From Caenimonas soli (GTDB taxonomy: Bacteria; Pseudomonadota; Gammaproteobacteria; Burkholderiales; Burkholderiaceae_C), in the NCBI RefSeq assembly GCF_013155545.1, contig NZ_JABJVV010000005.1, positions 1 through 64,000 of the forward strand: DNA of 64,000 bases, in the 5' to 3' direction. Positions 44,284 through 52,930 of this stretch are shown piece by piece. The translations under genes and the position numbers were made by a program. Within the stretch, counting starts at the first letter, position 1; every line of letters begins with the position of its first letter. The notes beneath the pieces were generated by a model. That model had not been told where the DNA came from, did no database searches, and worked only from the letters and a program-made list of their open reading frames with translations.

Positions 44284-46076
44284 GCCAGCGCCAGATCCGT
44301 ATCCATCAGCACCTTGCTGCCGGAACGGGCCGTGCGCATCAGCGTCGCGGTTTCCGGGAACAGCTTGGCGAAGTAGAAGCGCGCCGTCTGCAGCTTGGCC
44401 TGGTAGAACGGGTCGGTGTTACCGGCTGCGATCTCGCGCAGCGCCACTTGTGCCATGCGGGCCCAGAAGTAGCCGTGCACCAAGTGGCCTGCCACGCGCA
44501 GGTAGTCCACCGCCGCCGCGCCCACCTCATCGGGATTCTGGAAACCCTTGAAGCCCAGCTCGGTCGTGAACTTGGTCATCTGGTCGCCCAGGTAGGCGAT
44601 GGGGTTGATGAACTCGGCCATCTTCTCGTTGACGCCTTCTTCTTCCACCAGCTGGGCGACCATCTTGCCGAACTTCTTGAGCGTGGCGCCGTTGTTGCCC
44701 AGCACCTTGCGGCCCAGCAGGTCCAGCGACTGGATGGTGTTGGTGCCTTCGTAGATCATGTTGATGCGGTTGTCGCGCACGAACTGCTCCATGCCCCATT
44801 CCTTGATGAAGCCGTGGCCGCCGAAGACCTGCATGCAGGCATTGGTGGCGATGTGGCCGTTGTCGGTGCTGAAGGCCTTGGCGATGGGGGTGAGCAGCGA
44901 GAGTAGTTCGTCGCTGTCCTTGCGGACCTTTTCGTCGGGGTGGTAGTGCGCCTTGTCCAGCAGCACGGCGCAGAAGATCGACAGCGCGCGGCCGCCTTCG
45001 GCGTAGGCCTTGGCCGTGAGCAGCATCTTGCGCACGTCCGGGTGCACGATGATCGGATCGGCCGGCTTGTCCTTGGCCTTGGGTCCGGACAGCGAACGCA
45101 TCTGGATGCGGTCCTTGGCATAGGCCAGCGCGTTCTGGTAGGCCACCTCGGTCAGGCCCAGCGACTGGTTGCCGACGCCCAGGCGGGCTGCGTTCATCAT
45201 CACGAACATCGCCTGCATGCCCTTGTTCGGTTGCCCCACCATCCAGCCGGAAGCGCCGTCGATCACGATCTGCGCCGTCGAATTGCCGTGGATGCCCATC
45301 TTGTGCTCCAGGCCGCCACAGTAGATGCCGTTGCGCTTGCCCAGTGTGCCGTCCTTGCTCACCAGGAATTTCGGGACGATGAACAGGCTGACGCCCTTGA
45401 TGCCGGGAGGCGCATCCGGCAGGCGCGCGAGCACCAGATGGATGATGTTCTGCGCCATGTCGTGTTCACCGGCGCTGATGAAGATCTTGTTGCCCGTGAT
45501 GCGGTAGCTGCCATCGGGCTGGGGCTCGGCCTTGGTGCGCATCAGGCCCAGGTCGGTGCCGCAATGCGGCTCGGTCAGGCACATGGTGCCGGTCCATTCG
45601 CCGCTCGTCATCTTGGGCAGGTAGGTTTGCTTCTGCTCGTCCGTGCCGTGCGTGCTCAGCGCGGCGTAGGCGCCATGCGTGAGGCCGGGGTACATGGTCC
45701 ACGCCTGGTTGGCGCTATTGAGCATTTCGTAGAAGCACTGGTTCACCACCAGCGGCAGGCCCTGGCCGCCATAGGCGGGATCGCAGCTCAGCGCCGGCCA
45801 GCCCGCTTCGACGTACTGCGCGTACGCTTCCTTGAAGCCCTTGGGCGTAGTGACTTCGTGCGTTTCCTTGTTCAGCTTGCAGCCTTCCTCGTCGCCGCTC
45901 ATGTTCAGCGGGAAAGTGACTTCGGAAGCGAATTTGCCGGCTTCTTCCAGCACCGCGTTGATCGTGTCCGCGTCGGCATCGCCGTATTTGGGAATGGCCT
46001 TGAATTCATCGGCGACCTTGAGCACTTCGTGCATGACGAATCGCATGTCGCGCAGGGGCGGGGTGTAGCTGGGCAT
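44280..46076 (-). CDS. FadE-like acyl-CoA dehydrogenase (extended type)
   Basis: This 598-residue flavoenzyme has MCLTEPHCGTDLGLM (FAD/substrate loop), GNKIFISAGEHD and the catalytic YEGT motif in INMIYEGTNTIQSLDLLGRK. An extra C-terminal helical domain (about 450-598) puts it in the roughly 600-residue ACAD group used for saturated straight-chain acyl-CoAs. ATG 46076 is selected; the TetR gene ends only four bases upstream. Confidence 0.92.
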   Translation of the reverse strand: MPSYTPPLRDMRFVMHEVLKVADEFKAIPKYGDADADTINAVLEEAGKFASEVTFPLNMSGDEEGCKLNKETHEVTTPKGFKEAYAQYVEAGWPALSCDPAYGGQGLPLVVNQCFYEMLNSANQAWTMYPGLTHGAYAALSTHGTDEQKQTYLPKMTSGEWTGTMCLTEPHCGTDLGLMRTKAEPQPDGSYRITGNKIFISAGEHDMAQNIIHLVLARLPDAPPGIKGVSLFIVPKFLVSKDGTLGKRNGIYCGGLEHKMGIHGNSTAQIVIDGASGWMVGQPNKGMQAMFVMMNAARLGVGNQSLGLTEVAYQNALAYAKDRIQMRSLSGPKAKDKPADPIIVHPDVRKMLLTAKAYAEGGRALSIFCAVLLDKAHYHPDEKVRKDSDELLSLLTPIAKAFSTDNGHIATNACMQVFGGHGFIKEWGMEQFVRDNRINMIYEGTNTIQSLDLLGRKVLGNNGATLKKFGKMVAQLVEEEGVNEKMAEFINPIAYLGDQMTKFTTELGFKGFQNPDEVGAAAVDYLRVAGHLVHGYFWARMAQVALREIAAGNTDPFYQAKLQTARFYFAKLFPETATLMRTARSGSKVLMDTDLALA

Positions 46077-46080
46077 CGTG

Positions 46081-46788
46081 TTACTCCTTCGAGGCTTTGG
46101 TTGATTTGGTGGACTTGTTGGGCAAGCGGGCGGGCAGCGCGTCCTGCGCACCGTACAGCTTGAGGATGTTGTCGAAACCGGCGTTGGCGCGGTCTATCGA
46201 GCCGGGGTTCTTCAGGAAGCGGGCCTCGTAGTGCAACGCCAGGATCAGGCCGTGGATCTCGAATGCCAGCTGCTGCTCGTCGATGTCGGCGCGCAGGTGG
46301 CCCTCTTCCTTGGCCTGGACCACGGCGCGGTTCATCGCGGCCAGCCAGGACTTGACGGAGCCCACCAGCGCATCGCGCACCGGGCCCGTGCGGTCGTCGA
46401 ACTCGACGGCGCCGCTGATGTAGATGCAGCCCGAATCGATTTCGATCGAGGTGCGGTTCATCCAGTTCCTGAACAGCGCGCGCAGGCGCGGCAGCCCGCG
46501 CGGCTCCTGCATGGCCGGGTAGAAGACCTCTTCCTCGAACCGCGAGTGGTATTCGCGGATCACGGAGATCTGCAATTCCTCGCGGGAGCCGAAATGGGCG
46601 AACACGCCCGACTTGCTCATCTGCGTGACTTCGGCCAGGGCACCGATCGAGAGGCCTTCCAGGCCGATCTGCGTGGCCAGGCCCAGCGCCGCATCGACGA
46701 TCGCAGCCTTGGTCTGCTGGCCCTTTTGCAGGGCACGGCCTTCACGCGTGGTGCGAGGCGACTTGAGAGGCAATTCAGTGACGGACAT
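46081..46788 (-). CDS. TetR/AcrR regulator of the beta-oxidation operon
   Basis: This 235-residue regulator has an HTH at about 35-75 (LATQIGLEGLSIGALAEVTQ, then SKSGVFAHFGSREEL). The C-terminal domain is of the TetR_C_6/YcdC-like type, and the tail is Lys/Ser-rich. As first gene of the fad operon it likely represses it and senses an acyl-CoA. A matching palindromic site lies 20 bases upstream. Confidence 0.85.
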   Translation of the reverse strand: MSVTELPLKSPRTTREGRALQKGQQTKAAIVDAALGLATQIGLEGLSIGALAEVTQMSKSGVFAHFGSREELQISVIREYHSRFEEEVFYPAMQEPRGLPRLRALFRNWMNRTSIEIDSGCIYISGAVEFDDRTGPVRDALVGSVKSWLAAMNRAVVQAKEEGHLRADIDEQQLAFEIHGLILALHYEARFLKNPGSIDRANAGFDNILKLYGAQDALPARLPNKSTKSTKASKE

Positions 46789-46807
46789 GGGTTCCAGGCA
46801 AAATAAA

Positions 46808-46821
46808 ACGAACGGTCGTAC
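46808..46821. promoter_or_regulatory. candidate TetR operator
   Basis: ACGA-ACGG-TCGT (46808-46819), in the context AAACGAACGGTCGTAC, is a near-perfect palindrome of the ACGAACG-type bound by fatty-acid TetR repressors. It sits 20 bases upstream of the TetR start. Confidence 0.6.
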
Positions 46822-46998
46822 TATTTTGCATGAAACAGGGCCGGGCAACCGGACCGTGGGCGTTCTAGAGGGGTGTTTCTAGCGATCTCGCGGGTAAACC
46901 CTAGATGAGTACGAAAGAGGGCCCGGGCCATTGCTGAACTTGCTAACGTGTCCCTCTCGTCGCAGCAAACGTCATGACGCGCTCACAGGAGACCGCGA

Positions 46999-48111
46999 TT
47001 GCCCTTCGTGCTTGTCGGAAACAGCGCTCGCATTGCGCTGCCTGTGCTTCAGGCGGTGCGAAGCTTCGGCGACGAAACCTGCTTTCTTGCGGGTAGCAAG
47101 GAAACGGCGGCGCTGCGCTGGTCGCGGCTTTGCACGCGCCATGTGCTGATCGACTTCGACGACGACGAGAGGTCGGTGCGCCGGATCAACGATCTGGCAG
47201 CGAAAGCGCCCCAGGCCATGCTGATCCCCTTCGACTGCGAGGGCATCAGGCTGGTGAACCGCGTAGGCGGCAGGTTGGCGCTCTCCTCCATTCCCGTGCC
47301 CGACCTGCCGACTCTCGAGATGTTCGACGACAAATGGCGCTTCTACCATTTCTGCGTGGCCAATGGGCTTCCGGCGCCCGCAACCCGCTGGATCGGTTCG
47401 AAGGAAAATCTGGATTTCAGCGCGCTCGAGGCCCAGTTGGGCTTGCCCTTTGTGATCAAGCCCACGAACTGCTCCGGCTCGCTTGGCGTGCAGATCGTGG
47501 GCAGCCAGGAAATCTTCGAGGAAGAAATACTCCTCAACCCGCGCTATCAGCACGAACCCCTGATCGCCCAGCGATATGTCGATGGGATGGACATGGACAT
47601 CAACCTGCTTTCGGTGCACGGCCGCCTTGGCGCGTTATCCATCCACCGGATCGAAGGCTCCTGGATGGACTTCGTACCCCATACCCAGCTGGAAGAGATG
47701 GCCGAAAGGCTCTGCCGCGCCAGCGGCTACCACGGCGTCATGAATGTCGATGTGCGCCTCGACAAGCGCACCGGAGAAGTTTTTCTCGTCGAGTCCAACC
47801 CGCGTTTCTGGGCCTCGCTGGTGGCCGCCGTGGGATGCGGGCTGAACTTCGTAGCCGAAAGCGTCAAGCCGCCGGGACCGCAAGAGCGCCCGCGGCGGCT
47901 CACCTCAGGCAGATTTCACACCCGCCATCCCCTGCTGCGGCCCTCCGCCTGGCGGCCGCTCTTTTCCGACAGCGGCGAAACCGGGCGTCTGTTGCGCGCC
48001 AGGCTGTTCGACCCCTATTCCCTGGGCCAGCTCGCGCGGGAAATGCCCGGGATGGCATCGAGATTCCTGGATCGCAGCAAGGTGCCGCTTCGCCCTCTCG
48101 CTACGCCTTGA
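46999..48111 (+). CDS. orphan ATP-grasp enzyme
   Basis: This 370-residue cytoplasmic protein has an N-terminal pre-ATP-grasp domain (VLVGNSARIALPVLQAV). The ATP-grasp core is at about 115-290: LPFVIKPTNCSGSLGVQI (ATP loop), AQRYVDGMDMDINLLS and the metal ligands in VFLVESNPRFWASL. The family ligates a carboxylate to an amine or thiol through acyl-phosphate. It lacks any partner peptide, transferase or carrier gene, and the last 75 residues are Arg/Pro-rich and unassigned. The TTG start is supported by AGGAGA six to seven bases upstream. It ends with an 11-bp convergent overlap with the FAH gene. Confidence 0.8.
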   Translation: MPFVLVGNSARIALPVLQAVRSFGDETCFLAGSKETAALRWSRLCTRHVLIDFDDDERSVRRINDLAAKAPQAMLIPFDCEGIRLVNRVGGRLALSSIPVPDLPTLEMFDDKWRFYHFCVANGLPAPATRWIGSKENLDFSALEAQLGLPFVIKPTNCSGSLGVQIVGSQEIFEEEILLNPRYQHEPLIAQRYVDGMDMDINLLSVHGRLGALSIHRIEGSWMDFVPHTQLEEMAERLCRASGYHGVMNVDVRLDKRTGEVFLVESNPRFWASLVAAVGCGLNFVAESVKPPGPQERPRRLTSGRFHTRHPLLRPSAWRPLFSDSGETGRLLRARLFDPYSLGQLAREMPGMASRFLDRSKVPLRPLATP

Positions 48112-48949
48112 ACGGCACCACCGTCTGCCGCTGCTCGCCCAGCCCCTGGATCCCTAGCGTCATCACGTCGCCCTTCTTGAGGTAGACCGGCGGCTTCATG
48201 CCCAAGCCGACGCCGGGCGGCGTGCCGGTGGTGATCACATCGCCGGGCAGCAAGGTCATGAAGTGGCTGACGTAGCTCACCAGCTTGGCCACGTCGAAGA
48301 TCATGGTGCGGGTGTTGCCGGTCTGCATGCGCTTGCCGTTCACGTCCAGCCACATGTCCAGGCGCTGCACGTTCTCGATTTCGTCCGGCGTCACCAACCA
48401 GGGACCGATCGGGCCGAAGGTGTCGCAGCCCTTGCCCTTGTCCCATTGCGGGCCGCGCTCCAGCTGGTACTCGCGCTCGCTCACGTCGTTGATCACGCAG
48501 TACCCGGCCACATGGGCCAGCGCGTCCTTCTTGGACACATAGCGCGCACGCGTGCCGATCACCACCCCAAGCTCCACTTCCCAGTCGGACTTGACCGATC
48601 CACGCGGCAGCATCACCGGGTCGTTGGCTCCCTGGATGCAGCTGGTCGCCTTCATGAACACCACCGGCTCCTTCGGGATCGGCACGCCCGATTCGGCGGC
48701 ATGGTCGGCGTAGTTGAGGCCGATGGCGATGAACTTGCCGACCTGCGCGACCGGGCAAGCGAAGCGCGGCGTGCCGCGCACCAGCGGCAGCTTGTCCGGG
48801 TTGACCTTGCGCAGGCGGGACATGCCCACGCTGCCGAGTTGGGCCGGGCCGATGTCGGGCACGATGCTGCTCAAGTCGTGCAGCCTGCCTTCCAGATCGA
48901 TGAGGCCGGGCTTTTCCTTCCCGGGGTTGCCGTAGCGAACCAGTTTCAT
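48101..48949 (-). CDS. fumarylacetoacetate hydrolase-family hydrolase (diketo-acid type)
   Basis: This 282-residue FAH fold enzyme has GLNYADHAAESG, DWEVELGVVIG (metal Glu residues) and FDVAKLVSYVS. Close relatives are 2,4-diketo-3-deoxy-sugar-acid hydrolases and ureidoglycolate lyases. Next to two SDRs and a UxaA dehydratase, C-C hydrolysis of a 2,4-diketo-3-deoxyaldonate to pyruvate plus a hydroxy acid is the best inference. It is the last gene of the divergent minus-strand arm. Confidence 0.86.
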   Translation of the reverse strand: MKLVRYGNPGKEKPGLIDLEGRLHDLSSIVPDIGPAQLGSVGMSRLRKVNPDKLPLVRGTPRFACPVAQVGKFIAIGLNYADHAAESGVPIPKEPVVFMKATSCIQGANDPVMLPRGSVKSDWEVELGVVIGTRARYVSKKDALAHVAGYCVINDVSEREYQLERGPQWDKGKGCDTFGPIGPWLVTPDEIENVQRLDMWLDVNGKRMQTGNTRTMIFDVAKLVSYVSHFMTLLPGDVITTGTPPGVGLGMKPPVYLKKGDVMTLGIQGLGEQRQTVVPFKA

Positions 48950-48974
48950 TTCTTTCTTTCCTTTCGGTTGTTCT

Positions 48975-49721
48975 TTAATAGGTGGCGCGTCCGCCGGACA
49001 GGTCGAATACCGCGCCGGTGGAGAACGAACATTCCTCGGTGCAAAGCCAGCCGACCAGCGCCGCCACTTCTTCGGGCGTGCCGAATCGGCCCATGGGAAT
49101 CTTGGACAGCATGAACTGGATGTGCTGTTCGCTCATCTGGTCGAAGATAGCGGTTTTGACAGCGGCCGGCGTAACGCAATTGACGCGAATGCCGGTGTCG
49201 GCGAGCTCCTTGCCCAGCGACTTGGTCAGGGCCATCACCGCCGCCTTGCTGGCGCTGTAGGCACTGGCGTTGGGGTTGCCGTCCTTGCCCGCGACCGATG
49301 CGATGTTGACGATGCGGCCGTAGCCGGCTTCGCGCATCACCGGCACGACCTCGCGGCAGCAATAGAACAGGCCGTTGAGGTTGACGTCCATCACCTCCCG
49401 CCAGGCTTGCACCGGGTAGTCCCACAGGCTGGTGTTGGGCCCGGTGATGCCGGCGCTGTTGACCAGCGCGTCGATGCGAGAAGCCCGCTGCAAGGTGGCT
49501 TGCACGGCGGCCTGCACCGATTCGTGGACGGAAACATCGACCGGCACCGAATGGGCCTTCGCGCCCAGCGCAAGAGCGGCCTCGGCCGCGGCTGCCTCGT
49601 CGCGGTCCCACAGGGTGACGCTGCCGCCGGACTGGATCAGCCGCTGCGCAATGGCATAGCCCAGGCCGGTGGCGCCGCCGGTGACGACAGCGTGGCGGCC
49701 TTGGAAATCCAGCTGGTTCAT
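48975..49721 (-). CDS. SDR dehydrogenase of sugar-acid locus (A)
   Basis: This 248-residue protein has VVTGGATGLGYAI and catalytic YSASK (ASAYSASKAAVM). It is similar to 3-oxoacyl-ACP reductase-like and sugar dehydrogenases. Context suggests oxidation of a sugar acid or its aldose/lactone precursor. It overlaps SDR B by ATGA. Confidence 0.85.
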   Translation of the reverse strand: MNQLDFQGRHAVVTGGATGLGYAIAQRLIQSGGSVTLWDRDEAAAAEAALALGAKAHSVPVDVSVHESVQAAVQATLQRASRIDALVNSAGITGPNTSLWDYPVQAWREVMDVNLNGLFYCCREVVPVMREAGYGRIVNIASVAGKDGNPNASAYSASKAAVMALTKSLGKELADTGIRVNCVTPAAVKTAIFDQMSEQHIQFMLSKIPMGRFGTPEEVAALVGWLCTEECSFSTGAVFDLSGGRATY

Positions 49722-50452
49722 ATGGTGATGCCACCGTCCACGGCATACGCCTGCCCGGTGACGAACACCGACTCGTCACTGGCCAGGAACACGACCAGCG
49801 GCGCGATCTCGTGGGCTTGCGCCAGGCGGCCCATGGGCTGGCGGGAGATGAAGCCCTTGCGCGCCGCCTCGGGATCGGCGTTGGCGTTGATGCGGTCCTG
49901 CAGGGAGGGCGTGTCCACCGTACCAGGGCAGATGGCGTTGCAGCGGATACCGTCCGCCACATAGTCCGCCGCCACGCTCTTCGTGAGGCCGATCACCGCC
50001 GCCTTGGTGGTGCCGTAGATGAAGCGGTTGGGCAGGCCCTTGATGCTGCTGCACACGCTGGCCATGTTGATGATGCTGCCGCGCCCGGCGGCCAGCATCC
50101 TGGGCAGCACGGCCTGTATGGTCCAGAACTGCGCGCGCACGTTCAGGTTGAGCGCGAAGTTCCACTCCTCGTCGGTGGCTTGCAGCACGGTACCGCTGTG
50201 CACGAAGCCGGCGCAGTTGAAGAGCACGTCCACGGCCGGCAAGCTCGCGACCAGCCGCACCAACGCCGCCTTGTCCAGCACGTCGAGCGCCGCGGCATGG
50301 ACCCGCTCCACGCCTTGGTAATGCTCCAGCAGCTGGGGGTTGATGTCGGTGGCCCAGACCTCGGCCCCCTCAGCCGCCAGAGCCAAGGCACTGGCGCGGC
50401 CGATGCCCTGCCCGGCTGCGGTGACCAGCACGGTTTTTCCTTTGAGTCTCAT
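49718..50452 (-). CDS. SDR dehydrogenase of sugar-acid locus (B), 2-keto-3-deoxyaldonate type
   Basis: This 244-residue protein has VTAAGQGIGRASAL, FNCAGFVHSG and catalytic YGTTK. The wording matches 2-keto-3-deoxy-L-fuconate/rhamnonate 4-dehydrogenase (BDH2-like) SDRs. It would produce the 2,4-diketo acid cleaved by the FAH protein. It is the first gene of the minus arm, facing gntR across a promoter gap of about 110 bp. Confidence 0.85.
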   Translation of the reverse strand: MRLKGKTVLVTAAGQGIGRASALALAAEGAEVWATDINPQLLEHYQGVERVHAAALDVLDKAALVRLVASLPAVDVLFNCAGFVHSGTVLQATDEEWNFALNLNVRAQFWTIQAVLPRMLAAGRGSIINMASVCSSIKGLPNRFIYGTTKAAVIGLTKSVAADYVADGIRCNAICPGTVDTPSLQDRINANADPEAARKGFISRQPMGRLAQAHEIAPLVVFLASDESVFVTGQAYAVDGGITI

Positions 50453-50526
50453 CGCTTCTCCACGGGTTAAGCCGCTGCTACAGGGTTTTGCCGGATGCCG
50501 CGGCCGTTGTTTGACGCCATATTAAT

Positions 50527-50537
50527 TGGTCTTACCA
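50527..50537. promoter_or_regulatory. candidate GntR/FadR-type operator
   Basis: TGGTCTTACCA is a perfect-arm palindrome (TGGT-CTT-ACCA) fitting the TNGTNNNACNA consensus of FCD-type GntR regulators. It lies 25 bases upstream of the gntR start, between the two arms of the locus. Confidence 0.7.
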
Positions 50538-50561
50538 CTTGGCCACTTCTGGCTAACCCTG

Positions 50562-51278
50562 ATGCCCGTGCAAATCGTAGAACCGCAACGCCTGTACCGG
50601 CAGATTGCCGAGCAGTTGCGCACGCTGATGACGGCAGGCGAATTCACACCCGGCAGCAGGCTGCCGGCCGAGCGCGACCTGGCCAAACAGTTCGGGGTGA
50701 GCCGGCCGTCGGTGCGCGAAGCCCTGATCGCGCTGGAAGTCGAAGGCTGGGTCGAGGTGCGCACCGGCTCGGGCGTGTACGTGCTGGAGCGCGGCGGACG
50801 CACGCGCGGCGACGATCGCAAGGTGCCGCCGGCCGAATGGGGGCCGCTCGAGCTGATCCGCGCGCGCCGGGTGATCGAGGGTGAGATCGCATCCCTGGCC
50901 GCCACCCAGGCCAAGCGCAAGCACATCCAGGCGATCCAGGACGCCATCGAACTGATGCAACAGGACACCGACCGCGGCATAGCTCCGCTGGCCGGCGATC
51001 GCGCCTTCCACACCGCCATTGCCCAGGCCTGCGACAACGTGGTGCTGCTGGAAACCGTGCAGACCTTCTGGGACGCGCGCCGTGGTCCGCTGTTCGAGCG
51101 GCTGGGCGACTATTTCGAAACCGTTCCGTCCTGGCGCATGGCCATCGCCGAGCACGAGGCCGTGCTCGAAGCCATCCGTGCCCACGATGCGCAAGGCGCG
51201 CGGGCCGCGATGCAGCAGCACATGGACAAGGCCCACGCCCGATTCAGCGCGAGTTGGCGCCGCGCCAACCCATCCTGA
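50562..51278 (+). CDS. FadR/GntR (FCD) regulator
   Basis: This 238-residue regulator has a winged HTH (about 8-75: RLPAERDLAKQFGVSRPSVR) and an FCD ligand domain with metal ligands (FHTAIAQACDN and EHEAVLEAI). FCD regulators of sugar-acid loci usually bind the acid. ATG 50562 places the HTH at the N-terminus; the longer reading starting at 50526 runs through the operator. Confidence 0.9.
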   Translation: MPVQIVEPQRLYRQIAEQLRTLMTAGEFTPGSRLPAERDLAKQFGVSRPSVREALIALEVEGWVEVRTGSGVYVLERGGRTRGDDRKVPPAEWGPLELIRARRVIEGEIASLAATQAKRKHIQAIQDAIELMQQDTDRGIAPLAGDRAFHTAIAQACDNVVLLETVQTFWDARRGPLFERLGDYFETVPSWRMAIAEHEAVLEAIRAHDAQGARAAMQQHMDKAHARFSASWRRANPS

Positions 51279-51311
51279 CCAGCCATAACCCAACCAACCA
51301 CAGGAGACTTC

Positions 51312-52298
51312 ATGGACAAACGCCTCACTCTGAAACTCATCGCGGCCAGCGCCGTTCTGGCGGCCGCCGCCGCACCGTTCGGCGCCGCGCACGCGCAGAC
51401 CAAGCTCAAATGGGCGCACGTGTACGAAACCTCCGAGCCCTTCCATAAGTGGTCGGTGTGGGCCGGCGACGAAATCAAGAAGCGCACCAACGGCAAGTAC
51501 GAAGTGCAAGTGTTCCCGGCCTCCTCGCTGGGCAAGGAATCCGACATCAACCAGGGCCTGACGCTGGGAACGGTGGACATCATCCTCACTGGCGCCAGCT
51601 TCGCCGCCAGCAGCTACAAGCCGCTCGCGATCACCTACTTCCCCTTCATCTTCCGCGACGCTGAGCACCAGCTGAAGTACGCCAAGAGCGATGTGTTCCG
51701 TGAACTGGCCAAGGGCTACGACGACAAGACATCCAACCACATCACGGCGCTGACCTACTACGGCGCGCGCCAGGTCACGTCCAACCGCCCGATCCAGAAG
51801 CCCGAAGACATGAAGGGCCTGAAGATCCGGGTTCCGGACGCGCCGGCCTACCTGGCCTTCCCCAAGTCGCTGGGCGCCAACCCGACCCCGATCGCCTTCG
51901 CCGAGGTCTACCTGGCGTTGCAGAACGGCACCGTGGATGCGCAGGAAAACCCGCTGCCCACCATCGAGGCCAAGAAGTTCTTCGAGGTGCAGAAGAACAT
52001 CTCGCTGACCGGCCACATCGTCGACTCGCTGCTCACCGTGACCTCCGGCCAGCTGTGGGGCAAGCTCTCCGAGGCCGAGAAGAAGATCTTCACCGACGTG
52101 ATGCAGGAAGCCGCCGAAAAGACCGGCCGCGAAATCATCGCCTCCGAAGTACGCCTGACGGAAGAGTTCAAGAAGAAGGGCAACAACGTGATCACGGTCG
52201 ACAAGAACGCGTTCCGCGAGGCCGTTCTCAAGAACACCAAGCCCACGGATCACGGTTATCGCCAGCAGGATTACGACCGCATCCTGGCCATCAAGTAA
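51312..52298 (+). CDS. dctP: TRAP transporter substrate-binding protein (DctP)
   Basis: This 328-residue exported protein has a signal peptide (about 1-28, cut after AHAQ). LKWAHVYETSEPFHKWSVWA and the conserved Arg in MKGLKIRVPDAPAY, which binds the ligand carboxylate, mark the DctP family. The AGGAGA RBS precedes ATG 51312. Sugar-acid ligands are common in this clade, which fits the locus. Confidence 0.92.
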   Translation: MDKRLTLKLIAASAVLAAAAAPFGAAHAQTKLKWAHVYETSEPFHKWSVWAGDEIKKRTNGKYEVQVFPASSLGKESDINQGLTLGTVDIILTGASFAASSYKPLAITYFPFIFRDAEHQLKYAKSDVFRELAKGYDDKTSNHITALTYYGARQVTSNRPIQKPEDMKGLKIRVPDAPAYLAFPKSLGANPTPIAFAEVYLALQNGTVDAQENPLPTIEAKKFFEVQKNISLTGHIVDSLLTVTSGQLWGKLSEAEKKIFTDVMQEAAEKTGREIIASEVRLTEEFKKKGNNVITVDKNAFREAVLKNTKPTDHGYRQQDYDRILAIK

Positions 52299-52323
52299 AG
52301 CCGCCTCAGGCCAGGACCACAGC

Positions 52324-52908
52324 ATGGAAACCATTGATGACATGCCCCACGTGATGGGGGAAGACGGCCAGTTCCACGCGCAGGACCAAGCGGTGGACCT
52401 GTCCGGCACCGCTCCCGAGGCCTGGGTGGCCCTGGGATTCTTCTGGATCCTGGGCCTGACGGTGTTCTACCAGTTCTTCACCCGCTACGTGTTGAACGAC
52501 TCGGCAGCCTGGACCGAGGAGATCGCTCGTTACCTGCTGATCGCCACGGTCTTCACCGGCGCGACCATCGGGGTGGTGAAGAACAACCACATCCAGGTCG
52601 ATTTCTTCTACCGCTTCATGTCGCCCCGGTTGGGGCGCGCGATGGCCACCCTGGCCGACCTGCTGCGGATCGGCTTCTTCGCCGCCGCAGTGGTGCTCAC
52701 GGCGATGATGATGATCCGGCTGGGCAGCAATTCCCGCATGACGATGGTCGACCTGCCGATGAACTGGGTCTACGGTGTCTGCCTGCTCGGCTTCGTCGCC
52801 ATGACCTTCCGCTCGGTGCAGGTCTGCCTGGCCCATCGCCGGCGCGGCTATTCGGTGCTGGAGCGGCCGGAGTCCACCATGGACGACGGTCTGGCGCGCG
52901 CCTCCTGA
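52324..52908 (+). CDS. dctQ: TRAP transporter small permease (DctQ)
   Basis: This 194-residue membrane protein has four helices, with FTRYVLNDSAAWTEEIARYL as the DctQ hallmark. The N-terminal 30 residues are hydrophilic and longer than usual. It pairs with the large permease that starts 22 bases downstream. Confidence 0.9.
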   Translation: METIDDMPHVMGEDGQFHAQDQAVDLSGTAPEAWVALGFFWILGLTVFYQFFTRYVLNDSAAWTEEIARYLLIATVFTGATIGVVKNNHIQVDFFYRFMSPRLGRAMATLADLLRIGFFAAAVVLTAMMMIRLGSNSRMTMVDLPMNWVYGVCLLGFVAMTFRSVQVCLAHRRRGYSVLERPESTMDDGLARAS

Positions 52909-52930
52909 AGAACCCACGACAAGAACCAAC

